A stretch of 64,000 bases of DNA from Alphaproteobacteria bacterium (GTDB lineage: Bacteria; Myxococcota_A; UBA796; GCA-2862545): NCBI GenBank assembly GCA_020632885.1, contig JACKEQ010000019.1, positions 1-64,000 on the forward strand. Direction: 5' to 3'. The notes under the pieces are model-generated. The model was given only the letters and a program-made list of their open reading frames with translations. It searched no databases and was not told where the DNA came from. Each line of letters opens with the position of its first letter. Position 1 is the stretch's first letter. Below are positions 1 through 9,189 of the stretch, in pieces. The position numbers were made by a program, and so were the translations under genes.

Positions 1-15
1 GGCTACGCTCACCGG

Positions 16-963
16 ATGGACGGCTACCTGCTGCTCGGCGACCGCGCCGCCCTCCTCGGTGTGCACGAAGGCATGGCCTGGGTCTCCGTGCCCGTCTCCG
101 ACACGTCCCTCACGACGCGCTGGCGGACGGTCGCGGTGAACCTGGCGGCCGGCCGCGTGCTCTGCGAGGATGTCGAGTGGAGCAGGGGCAGCGTCGCCGG
201 GCCCCTGCTGGCTCGGGAGATCGACGGGTACGTCCGCGTCCGCGACGTCCAGGGCGAACGCTGGCAGGTCCCGGGTCGCCTGTACGCCACCTCCCCACGG
301 TGGATCGTCGTCGTCCGTGACGAGGCCCTCCACGTGCTGGACACGGAGGGCGAAATCCAGCTCGTGCTGCCCGAGCAGCTCGGACAGACCCTCGTGATCG
401 CCGACGAGATCGCCATCGTCGGCCCGGACCGCGTCCGGGTGTACGACGAGCACGCCCAGCCGGCCTGGGAGCTCGCGGACCTGCCGGAACCCACCGCATG
501 GACGGTGAACGGCCGGATCGCCGTGGATCTCGGCATGGAGTACGGTCAGACCCGCTTCCGGGGTGCCCTCGAGACCGTCGTACCGGGGTTCGCCACAGCG
601 GTCGTGGGTGGGCCGGACGGTTGGCTCGTGCACTCGGAGCACCCCGGCGGACACGGCGTGCTCCAGGGGGTCGTGCGCGGGCGACCCATCCACCGGGTGC
701 TCGACCGTGTCGGGCTGATCGCGTCGCCGGAGGGGTTCGGTGTGGTGGGGTTCAGCGAGGTGATCCGGCTGACGCACACGACGACCACCTGGTCGTGCGG
801 GCAGCTCCTGGAACCGGACGGTGCGTTCTGGGACGGCATGCTCTGGGTGAGGGTCCGCGGCCACGGCCTCGCGCCCGTGCGGCCCGGCACCCTCGCGCCC
901 ATCGACGTCCTCGGCCTCGGCGCCGATGCCGGACCCGTGGACTTCACCCGCAACGAGGGGTGA
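16..963 (+). CDS. Hypothetical protein, beta-propeller-like
   Basis: A 315-residue protein without signal peptide or membrane segment. It is built of short beta-strand-rich units such as WIVVVRDEALHVLDTEGEI, DRVRVYDEHAQPAWELADL and GWLVHSEHPGG, which look like blades of a PQQ/WD40-type propeller. I recognise no family and no catalytic motif. The reading frame is still open across the 15 bases before the ATG, so the true start could lie outside the window. It ends 65 bases before the next gene on the same strand, which may be co-transcribed. Function unknown. Confidence 0.6.
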   Translation: MDGYLLLGDRAALLGVHEGMAWVSVPVSDTSLTTRWRTVAVNLAAGRVLCEDVEWSRGSVAGPLLAREIDGYVRVRDVQGERWQVPGRLYATSPRWIVVVRDEALHVLDTEGEIQLVLPEQLGQTLVIADEIAIVGPDRVRVYDEHAQPAWELADLPEPTAWTVNGRIAVDLGMEYGQTRFRGALETVVPGFATAVVGGPDGWLVHSEHPGGHGVLQGVVRGRPIHRVLDRVGLIASPEGFGVVGFSEVIRLTHTTTTWSCGQLLEPDGAFWDGMLWVRVRGHGLAPVRPGTLAPIDVLGLGADAGPVDFTRNEG

Positions 964-1028
964 CCAGAGAATCCACGAGCCCTCCAGAGGACCGTTCGCG
1001 TACTCCCCTTCGAGCACAGGAGGAATGG

Positions 1029-3647
1029 ATGCCGCTGGAGAAGGAAGACATCGAGCGCCTGCGGGGCGCGTGCCGACTCGCCAAGAAGAAGCCGATGAAG
1101 TTCTTCTACTGCCAGGAGGGCGCCGACGGCGACCCCGTGCTCCTCATCGGGCGTCGCATCAAGGAGGAGGCGAAGGAGGTCCGGCTCGCCGCGAAGAAGA
1201 AGCACTTCGTGCACGGCACCGTCGAGCTCGATCCCGAGGAGGACGTGCTCCAGCTCAAGAGCAACAAGGAGTACAAGCCCTTCGAGAAGCACCTCCGCAC
1301 CTGGTTCAAGAAGGTGAAGGCGCTCGCGGACGCGAAGATCGTCGTGGAGGCCCGCGACGACGAGCCCGTGGACGGCTCGCTCACGAACGTCGCCGCCACC
1401 GACGGCAAGGCGCTGGCCCGCTGGAAGAGGCGCGTGGAGAGCGTGCTCGCGAACCTGAAGGCGATGGCCCGCGAGCACCGCAGCCGCGCCGGTGACTTCG
1501 TCGACCCCACCCTCGCCGACCGCCTGCCCATCGAGGACCTCGTGGAGGACATGGAGGAGGACCTCGCGGAGGCCGCCCAGATGCTCGTCCAGGCCTCGAA
1601 GGCCCGCAACCGGGAGGACGACCCCGCCATCATCGAGGTGATCAAGGGGATGGAGGGGCACCTCTCCCTGTTCCTGGAGCGCGTCGACAAGCTCCGCGAC
1701 GGCCTCGAGAAGCGGCTCGGCGAGCTGAAGATCGTCGTGCTCGCCCACCCGCCGGACCCCACGCTGGAGCTCGACCGCTGCGAGCACCTCATCAGCTGGT
1801 TCGCCGAGCGCAAGGACCCGCTCACCACCCGTTGGGCCGTGCACGGCGACCTGCTGCAGGTCATCTCGGTGCTGGAGACCCTCGTGCAGATGGGGCTCGG
1901 CGGGTCCCGCACGGAGGCCCTCCTGAACCGCGCGGAGGTCGTCGAGGCCGACCTGCAGGACGAGCGCTGGAAGGGCATGGGCGAAGGCACCCGGCAGGTG
2001 TTCGAGGCGTCCTCCCTCTCCCCCACCCTGGCCCTCGAGCTCCAGCAGCTCTGCGGCGACGACCTCGACAGGCAGGTGCTCCTCGAGCGCATCGTCTACG
2101 AGGTGCCCGACGCACCGCTCACCACCGAGCTGTTCCGCGCCTTCCAGCGCGTCGAGATGACCGACGACGTCGGGATCGACCGTGTGGTGGACCTCGTCCG
2201 GGCCGGGGTCACCGCGGACGTCGCGGCGGCCGCCCACGCCGTGATGATCGCACGTCCCGGCATGGACGCCGAAGAGGTGCTCCGGGTCCTCGAGGAGGTC
2301 GGCGGTGACGCGGAGGCCGCGGACGCGCGCATCGACCTCCTCGCCCAGGTGGGCTTCGACCGCGACCGGCTGAAGACCATCGCCGACAAGGTCGAGGAGG
2401 CCGAGCGCCTCGCGGTGGAGGCGAAGCGGGCGAGCCTGACCCCCAAGGAGAAGCCCCTCAGCAAGAAGGCCATCCGCGAGCTGAACACGAGGATCCAGAC
2501 CGGCCTGGAGACGTTCGGCCAGAAGGCAGCCGAGCGCGCGGTGAGCATGAACGCCCGACTCCTGGCCCTCTACGCGACCGAGGAGCGGGAGGCGGTCGAC
2601 GAGCGGCTCGCGAGCCTGGACCCCGAGGCGGCCACGACGCTCTGCGAGGCCCTCGGGCACGCCGGATTCCTGGCCCTCGACACGGACCGCCTCGCCTACC
2701 TCTGGAAGGTCTCGAAGGGCGACCGCGCCGTGCTGGAGCGCCTGCGGGTGCCCGACCTGCACGGGCTGCACGAGGCCTTCGGGGTCCACGGCCTCCTCGA
2801 CACCAGCAAGGCGCTCGGAGGGAGCTGGGCGAAGCTCGCCGAACGGTTCGCGCCCGACACCCTCCGCACGCTCTGGGAGGACCTCGGGAAGGACCTCTCG
2901 AAGCTCCACAAGGCCATCGACGAGGACGTGTTCCAGGCCCTCGGACGGCACGGCGTCGGCGAGATCGCCCGCAACCAGTCCAAGATCAAGGACATCCTCG
3001 GCGGTCTGCCCACCGAGCAGGTGCCGGGCGTTCTGGAGCGGCTCTCGGTGTTCGCGCCCCACATGCGGACCCCCGACGCGCTCGTGGACCTGATCGGCGC
3101 CCTCGGCACCGAGTGGGCCGCCCTCCTGCTGCAGACCCCGCTGAAGCCGAGCATCACGCAGGTCCAGACGGTGTTGACGCACCTCTCGAAGCAGGCCGCG
3201 GGCGAGCTGCTGACGTCCGGGGCAGCCGCGGGTTGGACGATCACGCAGGCCCTCGAATGGGCAGCCCAGAACGGCGGCGCGTCGTGTGAGGCGACCCGGC
3301 AGGCCGCATGCAGCGACACCCTCGCCCGCGCGACCAGCGAGATCACCGGACGGGGCCTGGAGCTCCTGCTCGACGCCCAGCTCGCCCAGGTGCGGTACGT
3401 CTCGACCTTCCGCACGGTGACAGAGCGGCAGTCCGGCGGTGACACGTCGGAGTACACGGTGCACCTGAAGGTCGGGCAGCGCTTCGACGGTTTCTCGCAC
3501 TGGGTCGTGCACATCCACCGCGCCAGGGGCGAGAGCCGGACCAGCGAGCACGCGGTCGCCGCGCACATCAAGCCCTACCGCGATCGCCTGAAGAAGAACG
3601 CTGTCCGCATCCCCGTGGGCAGCGGGGTGATCCGGGCGTGCCGCTGA
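1029..3647 (+). CDS. Large helical hypothetical protein (872 aa)
   Basis: The start is set by a perfect AGGAGG at 1018-1023, five bases before ATG; the open frame runs further upstream but that part is a shadow of the preceding gene. The first ~100 residues are Lys/Glu-rich with KKPMKFFYCQEGADGDPVL and look like a small separate domain. The remainder (about 100-800) is a long series of amphipathic helices with many Leu/Glu/Asp heptads, suggesting a helical-repeat or coiled-coil scaffold. The last ~80 residues are different, with VGQRFDGFSHWVVHIHRARG followed by a basic end. There are no membrane segments or signal peptide, so it should be cytoplasmic. I do not recognise the family. Confidence 0.75.
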   Translation: MPLEKEDIERLRGACRLAKKKPMKFFYCQEGADGDPVLLIGRRIKEEAKEVRLAAKKKHFVHGTVELDPEEDVLQLKSNKEYKPFEKHLRTWFKKVKALADAKIVVEARDDEPVDGSLTNVAATDGKALARWKRRVESVLANLKAMAREHRSRAGDFVDPTLADRLPIEDLVEDMEEDLAEAAQMLVQASKARNREDDPAIIEVIKGMEGHLSLFLERVDKLRDGLEKRLGELKIVVLAHPPDPTLELDRCEHLISWFAERKDPLTTRWAVHGDLLQVISVLETLVQMGLGGSRTEALLNRAEVVEADLQDERWKGMGEGTRQVFEASSLSPTLALELQQLCGDDLDRQVLLERIVYEVPDAPLTTELFRAFQRVEMTDDVGIDRVVDLVRAGVTADVAAAAHAVMIARPGMDAEEVLRVLEEVGGDAEAADARIDLLAQVGFDRDRLKTIADKVEEAERLAVEAKRASLTPKEKPLSKKAIRELNTRIQTGLETFGQKAAERAVSMNARLLALYATEEREAVDERLASLDPEAATTLCEALGHAGFLALDTDRLAYLWKVSKGDRAVLERLRVPDLHGLHEAFGVHGLLDTSKALGGSWAKLAERFAPDTLRTLWEDLGKDLSKLHKAIDEDVFQALGRHGVGEIARNQSKIKDILGGLPTEQVPGVLERLSVFAPHMRTPDALVDLIGALGTEWAALLLQTPLKPSITQVQTVLTHLSKQAAGELLTSGAAAGWTITQALEWAAQNGGASCEATRQAACSDTLARATSEITGRGLELLLDAQLAQVRYVSTFRTVTERQSGGDTSEYTVHLKVGQRFDGFSHWVVHIHRARGESRTSEHAVAAHIKPYRDRLKKNAVRIPVGSGVIRACR

Positions 3648-3687
3648 GGGACGGCCCCGTGCGATGCTCGTGGCACCTGGAGGGAAC

Positions 3688-4086
3688 ATGCAGCTCCTGA
3701 TCGTGGCGGACGCCGCCCGCGCCCGCTTCTACACGCTCGACGACGAGCTCGACATCACCGGCGAGGTCTGCGACCTCGTGCACCCCGAGGCCCGCATGCG
3801 CGCCGGCGACATCTACGAGGGCGACCCCGGTCGTGGCGCGGGCGCCTCCACGCCGTCGGACCGCAAGGAGATCGCGGCGGAGCAGTTCGCCCGGTCGGTC
3901 GCACAGGAGGCAGCGTCCCGCGCGGGGACCTTCGAGCGCCTGCACATCGCGGCCCCACCGAAGTTCCTGGGTCAGCTCCGCAAGGCCCTGGACGGCTCGG
4001 TGGAGCGGAAGGTGGCGAGCACCCTGGCGAAGGACCTCACCAAGGTCCCCGCCCACGACCTCGGCAAGATGCTCCGGGGGCGCTGA
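3688..4086 (+). CDS. Host attachment protein family (Pfam Host_attach-like)
   Basis: A 132-residue protein starting MQLLIVADAARARFYTLDD, typical of the family annotated as 'protein required for attachment to host cells' and related release-factor-like (baeRF) domains. The conserved features seen are the VADAARARFY opening strand, a central acidic/Gly-rich loop around residues 45-58 (GDPGRGAGAST), an FARSVAQEAASRAG helix, LHIAAPPKFLGQLRKAL, and a C-terminal KDLTKVPAHDL. GGAGGGAAC precedes the ATG at 3688, so I reject the in-frame ATG at 3664. The cellular role is not established in free-living bacteria. It lies between the helical protein and a MopE-type gene, with no obvious functional link. 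Confidence 0.8.
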   Translation: MQLLIVADAARARFYTLDDELDITGEVCDLVHPEARMRAGDIYEGDPGRGAGASTPSDRKEIAAEQFARSVAQEAASRAGTFERLHIAAPPKFLGQLRKALDGSVERKVASTLAKDLTKVPAHDLGKMLRGR

Positions 4087-4105
4087 CGTCGGATAGGGTG
4101 CGAGC

Positions 4106-5104
4106 ATGATCGCCCTCCTGCTCGCAGCCCTGGCCGCCCCGGAGCTCTGCAACGGCGTGTCCGACGACGACGACGGGCAGGTCGACGAGGGGCCGGTGCT
4201 CGTGTTCCGCGACGCGGACGGAGACGCGGCGGGAGACCCTGGCCAGCCGCGCCAGATCGCGTCCTGTGCAGAGATCCCGGCGGGCTGGGCGCCCCTGGCG
4301 AGCGACTGCGACGACGCGGACCCCGCACGCCACCCGCTGGCGGTCGAGAGCTGCGACGGTCGCGACGACGACTGTGATGGGCAGGTCGACGAGGACGGGT
4401 GCGACGGATGCGTCACCGTGGACGCAAGCGACGCGACCTTCCAGGTGTGCGAGGACCCGGTGGCGTGGGCCTCCCTGGAGGAGGCGTGCGACGCGCGGGG
4501 CTACGAGCCCGGCGTGCTGGAAGGGCCCTCAGAGCTGGGCGCGCTGGCGCAGGTGCTCGATGGCGCCGGCAGGCACTGGGTGGGCGTGCACGACACCGCC
4601 CCCGGTGACGAGCGCGACTGGCGCACCTGGGACGGTCGTCCCGCCGACTACCTGCCGTGGCGCCCGGACCAGCCGAACACCACCACGCACGGGTGCGTGG
4701 TGATCTGGGTGGAGGGCGCACCCGGCTACGGCGACCGGGACTGCGAGAACGACGCGTGGCCCCACGTCTGCCGCGTGGCCTGCGAGCCCCGCGTCTGGTT
4801 CGTGGACGCCGATGGAGACGGTGTGGGCTCGACCCCCACCCCGCCCTCCTGCCAGCCGCTGGGCTCGCGGGTGCCGGGCGACTGCGACGACAACGACCCG
4901 CGCGTCCACCCCACCGCAACCGACACGGACGGCGACGGAGTCGACCAGGACTGCGACGGGCAGGACGCTCCCCTCCTCCCAGCGGACACCGGGACGCCGG
5001 ACGAATCGGTGCGGCTCGGGCTCGCCTGCGAGACGCCCGGCACGGCGGGGCTCCCGCTCCGTTGGCTCGCCCGACGCTCGACCCCGCCGGTCGCCGCGAG
5101 GTAG
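4106..5104 (+). CDS. MopE-repeat surface protein with embedded C-type lectin domain
   Basis: A secreted protein of 332 residues with a short N-terminal signal (MIALLLAALAAPELC). Repeats of the MopE putative metal-binding type (DCDD-DP, CDG-DDDCDGQVDE, DADGDGVG) flank a central domain at about 98-225. That domain has the pattern of a C-type lectin fold: WVGVHD, W-R-T-W-DG, P-W-R-x-x-Q-P-N, then GYGDRDCENDAWPHVCRV. A Pro/Thr/Asp linker with LPADTG and a short Cys-hydrophobic-Arg tail follow, resembling a weak MYXO-CTERM-like sorting tail. Acidic repeats imply calcium binding; a carbohydrate-binding surface role is inferred. It is 26 bases upstream of the next lipoprotein gene. Confidence 0.75.
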   Translation: MIALLLAALAAPELCNGVSDDDDGQVDEGPVLVFRDADGDAAGDPGQPRQIASCAEIPAGWAPLASDCDDADPARHPLAVESCDGRDDDCDGQVDEDGCDGCVTVDASDATFQVCEDPVAWASLEEACDARGYEPGVLEGPSELGALAQVLDGAGRHWVGVHDTAPGDERDWRTWDGRPADYLPWRPDQPNTTTHGCVVIWVEGAPGYGDRDCENDAWPHVCRVACEPRVWFVDADGDGVGSTPTPPSCQPLGSRVPGDCDDNDPRVHPTATDTDGDGVDQDCDGQDAPLLPADTGTPDESVRLGLACETPGTAGLPLRWLARRSTPPVAAR

Positions 5105-5130
5105 GGTCCGCCTCTTCCGAGGTGACCCCC

Positions 5131-6567
5131 ATGCTGTTCTTCCTGGCTCTCGCGTGCGGGCCCAAGACCCCGCCCGTCGCGGCAGGCCTCGCGCTCCCCG
5201 CCCGTCCCGTGGCGCCCGCCACCGACGTCGAGATCACAGCGGACGGAGTGGCCTGGGCCCTCCCCGGCGACCTCGAGTACCAACGCCAGCTCTATCCGCC
5301 GTTCGGGTACGTGAGCGCGGAGGCCCGCGCGAAGTACGGCATCGCGTCGCAGGCGGACGTCGTCCGGCACTTCACGGAACAGTCGCTCCAGCAGGACCAG
5401 CTCGCCTTCACCCGCGTCGAGGTCGTCGAGCTGCCCGTCGGGTTCTACGTGGGTGTGACCACCACCGACAAGGACGGTGTGTCCGCGTTCGCCGCCCGCC
5501 ACGTGCAGTTCCTCGACGACGCGCACGGCGGCCTGGCCCTCTGGGGCTCGGCGGTGTGCAAGACCATCGGGGGATGCTGGAACCCCATGGCGGGCTACCC
5601 CGTGAACACGAACGCGAGCGACGGTGCCAGCAAGTGGAACCCGTACCTGCCGCTCGGCATGGGCCTCCTCAACCACCGGTCGCTGCTGCTCATGCACTAC
5701 CCGCCGTGGGTCTCGCTGCAGGAGGTCGACTACCTCGACAACATGACCCTGGACCGGTGGGTACGGCTCCTCGGTGCCACGGGCATCCCGAGCGACCAGG
5801 CGTCCTTCTACAAGACCGTGCTCGACGTGAACCCCATCGCGGCACCCGGTTCAGGCGAGTCCGAGTACAACAACGACTACTTCCCGATCATGCTGGCCAG
5901 CACCTACTTCTCGAACGAATCCCTCGGTGCCACCTACATCCCGAGCATGATCAGCCTGCTGACGCAGCCGCCGTCCACCCAGGGCGCGTCCCAGACCCTG
6001 CCGCTCCTCGTGGGCGGCTCGCCGCTCTACGATCCGCAGGCCCCCGCGTGGTTCCGCGTGGCCTTCAAGGAGCAGCTCCAGCCCGACCCCAGCGCCATCG
6101 TCCCCATGGAGGTCCTGCAGACGGGGCTCGTGACCATCCAGCCCGGCGCGAAGCCCACACCGTACATGGGCACGAACCACATGATCGCGGCGGGCGTCAC
6201 GGGCACCTGCACCACCGACCCCACCCAGATCCCCGACATGCGGCAGTACGAAGCGCAGGACCTCGTGGCGGCGTGCTGGGTGAACGCCTACCACACGAGC
6301 CCGGACGCCGACCCGACCACCGTGAGGGACGGCTGCTGCGCGAAGTACTACGTGCAGACACCCGGCCAACCGACGGTCTGCAGCGGCACGCCCGTGGCGA
6401 GCGAGGACATCTGCTGGCTCGCGGAGATCGACCTGTTCTTCGACGACGTGAAGATCGCCCCGAAGTGCTCGGAGGCCCAGGCGAAGGCGTGGTGCACGAC
6501 CCGCGCGGTGGGCTTCGACCCCTGCCCGTCGGACTGGCAGACGAACAACTGCACCACCGTCCCCTGA
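5131..6567 (+). CDS. Lipoprotein of unknown function (478 aa)
   Basis: The start at 5131 follows GAGG with 8-base spacing and gives MLFFLALAC, a very short lipoprotein signal with the lipidated Cys at residue 9. The mature protein is rich in Tyr, Pro and Thr and has a cluster of cysteines in the last 130 residues (DGCCAKYYV, CSGTPVASEDICW, CPSDWQTNNC), so it is probably extracytoplasmic and disulfide-bonded. I recognise no enzyme family. The last 370 bases are also open on the opposite strand in the convergent OmpA gene, but codon use and sensible protein sequence favour this strand there. Confidence 0.7.
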   Translation: MLFFLALACGPKTPPVAAGLALPARPVAPATDVEITADGVAWALPGDLEYQRQLYPPFGYVSAEARAKYGIASQADVVRHFTEQSLQQDQLAFTRVEVVELPVGFYVGVTTTDKDGVSAFAARHVQFLDDAHGGLALWGSAVCKTIGGCWNPMAGYPVNTNASDGASKWNPYLPLGMGLLNHRSLLLMHYPPWVSLQEVDYLDNMTLDRWVRLLGATGIPSDQASFYKTVLDVNPIAAPGSGESEYNNDYFPIMLASTYFSNESLGATYIPSMISLLTQPPSTQGASQTLPLLVGGSPLYDPQAPAWFRVAFKEQLQPDPSAIVPMEVLQTGLVTIQPGAKPTPYMGTNHMIAAGVTGTCTTDPTQIPDMRQYEAQDLVAACWVNAYHTSPDADPTTVRDGCCAKYYVQTPGQPTVCSGTPVASEDICWLAEIDLFFDDVKIAPKCSEAQAKAWCTTRAVGFDPCPSDWQTNNCTTVP

Positions 6568-8350
6568 CGGGTCGTTCGGCCCACACGATCACCGTGAAAC
6601 CCACGGCCCGCACGGGCCCCTCGCCCGCGAGGGCCTCTCCGGCCCCCACCACCTGGAGCCGTCCGGCGTCCACGCCGCGGGACACGAGGCCCGCCGCGAC
6701 ACCCTCGGCACGCCGTACCGACAGCGCGTAGTTGTACGCTGAGGGTCCGAGCGGGTCGGCGTGCCCCTCGACCCGCAGGAGGAGCACCTCCGGATGCGCG
6801 AGGAGCCAGGCAGCCAGGCCGTCCAGGGCCTCCTCGTCCGCCAGCGTGTGGCGGTCGACCTCGAACAGCGGGGTGCCCGAGGTGTGCAGGCGGTTGCCCT
6901 CGAGGACCACCGCCTCCGGAGTGAGGACCGCGTCGACCACGGTTCTCTCGCCATCGAGCACATCCGCGAGGGTCTCGAACGCCCGGTGACCCGGGGCGAC
7001 CACGCGCACGAGGGGCGCCCCGACCTCCTGGGTCATGACGAGCGCGTCGCCATCGACCGCGTGGGGCACACCCTCCACGAACACCAGGGCCTCCAGCGGC
7101 ACACCGTCGACGTCGCGGACCCGCACCTCCAGGGTGCCGAGGTGGGGGCGCTCCAGGACGACGAGGGTGTGCACGTCGGCGCCCTCCTCCAGCTCGACGT
7201 CCGCGCCGCCGGTTCGGAAGCCGTCCGCCACGACGTGAAGACCGTGGTGGCCGGCCTCGCCCTCCCAGCTCCAGACGTCCCGGCCCAGCCCGTGGAAGCT
7301 CGCGTCCGCGTGGTGCAGGGTCCACTGCTCGGGCCCCACCACCTCGACGGTCCAGCGCGCCGGCGCGTCCGGACAGCCGTCGTCGTCGCGGAACCCGTTC
7401 GGCGTCTCGGGGGCATCCGGGCAGGCGTCGTCCGCGTCCAGGACGCCGTCCCCGTCGTTGTCGGGGTCCGGACACCCGTCGCGGTCGTGGTGGCCGTCCG
7501 TGTCCTCGGGCCGGTGCGGACACAGGTCCCGGGGACCGTGGAGCCCGTCTCCATCGGGGTCACCGGGCTCCTCCCACCCGTGGCGCACCTGGAGGGCGAA
7601 GCGCGCCGCTGGCGTCCCCAGGCCGTCGGTGAGCCCGAGCCCCAGGGCACCCCGGATCCGCGTCGAACCGGTGTCCCGCTCCACGGAGGCGAGGAGCTCG
7701 AGCGGCACGTCGAGGGACCGCTTGGGCAGGTGCATCGGGGTGCTCCCGAACACCTCCAGCGTGCCGCGCACGCCGGGCACCACGCGACCGCCGACCCCGA
7801 AGGCCCCCTCCAGCCGGCTGCCGACGACCGTCCCGTCCAGCTCGTCGTCCGGCTGCACCCTTGCGAGCACCTGTGCCCCGAAGGCCCCGCCCCGGAGGCC
7901 CACCCCGCCCGCCAGGCTGTGGGACGCGAAGGGATGCACGGCCCCGGGCAGCGCGCGGTCGAGCTCGGCGAGGATGGCGAGCGGCACATCCGGATCGCCG
8001 ATCCGGGCCTGCACGGAGAGCTCGCCCGGCCCGGCCTGGACGTCGCCCTCGATCACGGCGACCCCGAGCGAGCTGGAGAGCCCGAGCGTGACATTCCTGT
8101 GGACGGCGAGCGAGCCGGCGAACCGGGTGGTCGACAGCGCCCGGACCAGAGCCCGTCGCGAGCCCCCCGTGCGCAGCGCGAGGGGTGAGGTGGCGACGTC
8201 GGTGCTCCAGGCGAAGGAGCCGGACCCCGGCGCACCGAGGGCGACCGACCGGAGGCTCGTGAAGTCGTCGCCGAGGAGCACCAGGCCGTGCACCTCGCCG
8301 GCCCGGGCGGTGGCCGTGAGCGCGAGGAGCAACGAGAGCGAGCGGACCAT
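6197..8350 (-). CDS. OmpA-family outer membrane protein with TSP3 repeats
   Basis: Signal peptide MVRSLSLLLALTATARAG, then about 250 residues of beta-rich sequence, probably a barrel or lectin-like part. A thrombospondin type-3 calcium stretch (DPDGDGLHG, DTDGHHDRDGCPD, DNDGDGVLDADDACPD) follows. After a linker comes an OmpA peptidoglycan-binding domain (FEVDRHTLADEEALDGLA, LRVEGHADPLGPSAYNYALS, RRAEGVAAGLV). GGAGG precedes the ATG by six bases. The OmpA domain naturally ends near 6570 (VGFTVIVWAERP), yet no stop occurs there. The frame runs another ~120 residues of Arg/Ser/Pro-rich antisense sequence under the opposite gene. It is last in the ECF sigma/FecR operon and would link outer membrane to cell wall. 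Confidence 0.7.
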   Translation of the reverse strand: MVRSLSLLLALTATARAGEVHGLVLLGDDFTSLRSVALGAPGSGSFAWSTDVATSPLALRTGGSRRALVRALSTTRFAGSLAVHRNVTLGLSSSLGVAVIEGDVQAGPGELSVQARIGDPDVPLAILAELDRALPGAVHPFASHSLAGGVGLRGGAFGAQVLARVQPDDELDGTVVGSRLEGAFGVGGRVVPGVRGTLEVFGSTPMHLPKRSLDVPLELLASVERDTGSTRIRGALGLGLTDGLGTPAARFALQVRHGWEEPGDPDGDGLHGPRDLCPHRPEDTDGHHDRDGCPDPDNDGDGVLDADDACPDAPETPNGFRDDDGCPDAPARWTVEVVGPEQWTLHHADASFHGLGRDVWSWEGEAGHHGLHVVADGFRTGGADVELEEGADVHTLVVLERPHLGTLEVRVRDVDGVPLEALVFVEGVPHAVDGDALVMTQEVGAPLVRVVAPGHRAFETLADVLDGERTVVDAVLTPEAVVLEGNRLHTSGTPLFEVDRHTLADEEALDGLAAWLLAHPEVLLLRVEGHADPLGPSAYNYALSVRRAEGVAAGLVSRGVDAGRLQVVGAGEALAGEGPVRAVGFTVIVWAERPVRGRWCSCSSASPTGRGRSPPRGSCTTPSPGPPSTSGRSSRRRRTGRSPRASRCPRSPRACRCRPSVGRVSARSTSRSSRPSRWSGRRPGSCGRRSPSTPPRGPALRTAACRGSGWGRWCRCP

Positions 8351-8394
8351 GGAGGGCCTCCTGCCCTCTCCTTGTCGCGAGCCCGCCGGATCCT

Positions 8395-9189
8395 TCAGAA
8401 ACGCCCGACCGGACCCAGCGCGGCACGCACGATCCGATCGACGCCGAGGAGGACCTCCGCCTCCAGCCGGATGCCCGCGCCATCCGTGAGGACCTGGGCG
8501 CCCAGCACCCCGCTCGCGTGGGCCGTGGCGTACGACGTCCCTCCGGTCGAGACGCGACGCTGGACCTCCACACCGGAGAGCAGGAAGCCCTCCACGTACC
8601 AGGTGGGTGCGCGCAGAATGCGGGGAGCGACGCCGAAGTGGAACCCGGCCCCGAACGTGGACGTGCCGTTGCGCGAGAGCCGACCGAAGGAGCTGGCGCC
8701 GAGGGTCGTGCGGCCGACGATGGGGCCACGGCGGAGCCCGGCCTCGAGCGCGACCCCGGGCAGCGCGTGCGCCACGGGGCCCCCGAGGCGGAGGACCACG
8801 GCGAGCTCACCGTCGAGCAGACCGCGACGCCGGCGCGCGCGCGATGCCACGATGGAGTGGTCGACGAACGCGGCGTCGAGGGGCTCCGGCACCTCCTCGG
8901 GCACCGGGGCCACGAGCCAGCCGGCCGCCCGGTCGGGCGAGAGGCTCCACGAGCGCATCAGGACGACCGCGTCCTCCGGGGACCCGACCTCACGCACGGC
9001 GGTCCCACGGTCCGTCACCCACGAGACCGTGCCCTGGTGGACCTCGAAGCGCGGGACCTCCGTGTCCGCGGCCGTCACCGCGAGCCCACCGTCCGGCCAG
9101 ATCACCGCCACCGCCTCCGTGTAGGCGGCGTGCTCGGTGGGGTCGTGCACCACCAGCGGCACGGCGAGGGCGACAGCCAGGAGCATCAT
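8395..9189 (-). CDS. Secreted protein, probable outer-membrane barrel
   Basis: The start MMLLAVALAVPLVV is a signal peptide; its ATG overlaps the stop of the upstream small gene (ATGATG), indicating coupling. The 264-residue product has an N-terminal mixed region and, from about 130, alternating aromatic/hydrophobic strands (TTLGASSFGRLSRNG, TFGAGFHFGVAPRIL, WYVEGFLLSGVEVQRR, LEAEVLLGVDRIV) ending in Phe. That is the usual outer-membrane beta-barrel ending. A longer open frame reaching 10023 is an antisense/out-of-frame shadow of the anti-sigma gene. The family is not recognised; membership in the sigma/anti-sigma operon suggests an envelope component. Confidence 0.65.
   Translation of the reverse strand: MMLLAVALAVPLVVHDPTEHAAYTEAVAVIWPDGGLAVTAADTEVPRFEVHQGTVSWVTDRGTAVREVGSPEDAVVLMRSWSLSPDRAAGWLVAPVPEEVPEPLDAAFVDHSIVASRARRRRGLLDGELAVVLRLGGPVAHALPGVALEAGLRRGPIVGRTTLGASSFGRLSRNGTSTFGAGFHFGVAPRILRAPTWYVEGFLLSGVEVQRRVSTGGTSYATAHASGVLGAQVLTDGAGIRLEAEVLLGVDRIVRAALGPVGRF

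Noticed and set aside
546..3689. 1047-residue open frame on the minus strand
   Set aside because: It is antisense to the 1029-3647 gene. Long antisense frames are common at this GC, and its sequence is low-complexity Leu/Glu/Arg/Gly without a domain or ribosome site.
4970..5000. LPADTG resembling a sortase LPxTG signal in the MopE/lectin protein
   Set aside because: The motif is followed by a long non-hydrophobic stretch and the organism is Gram-negative-like; it is a Pro/Thr/Asp linker common in these proteins.
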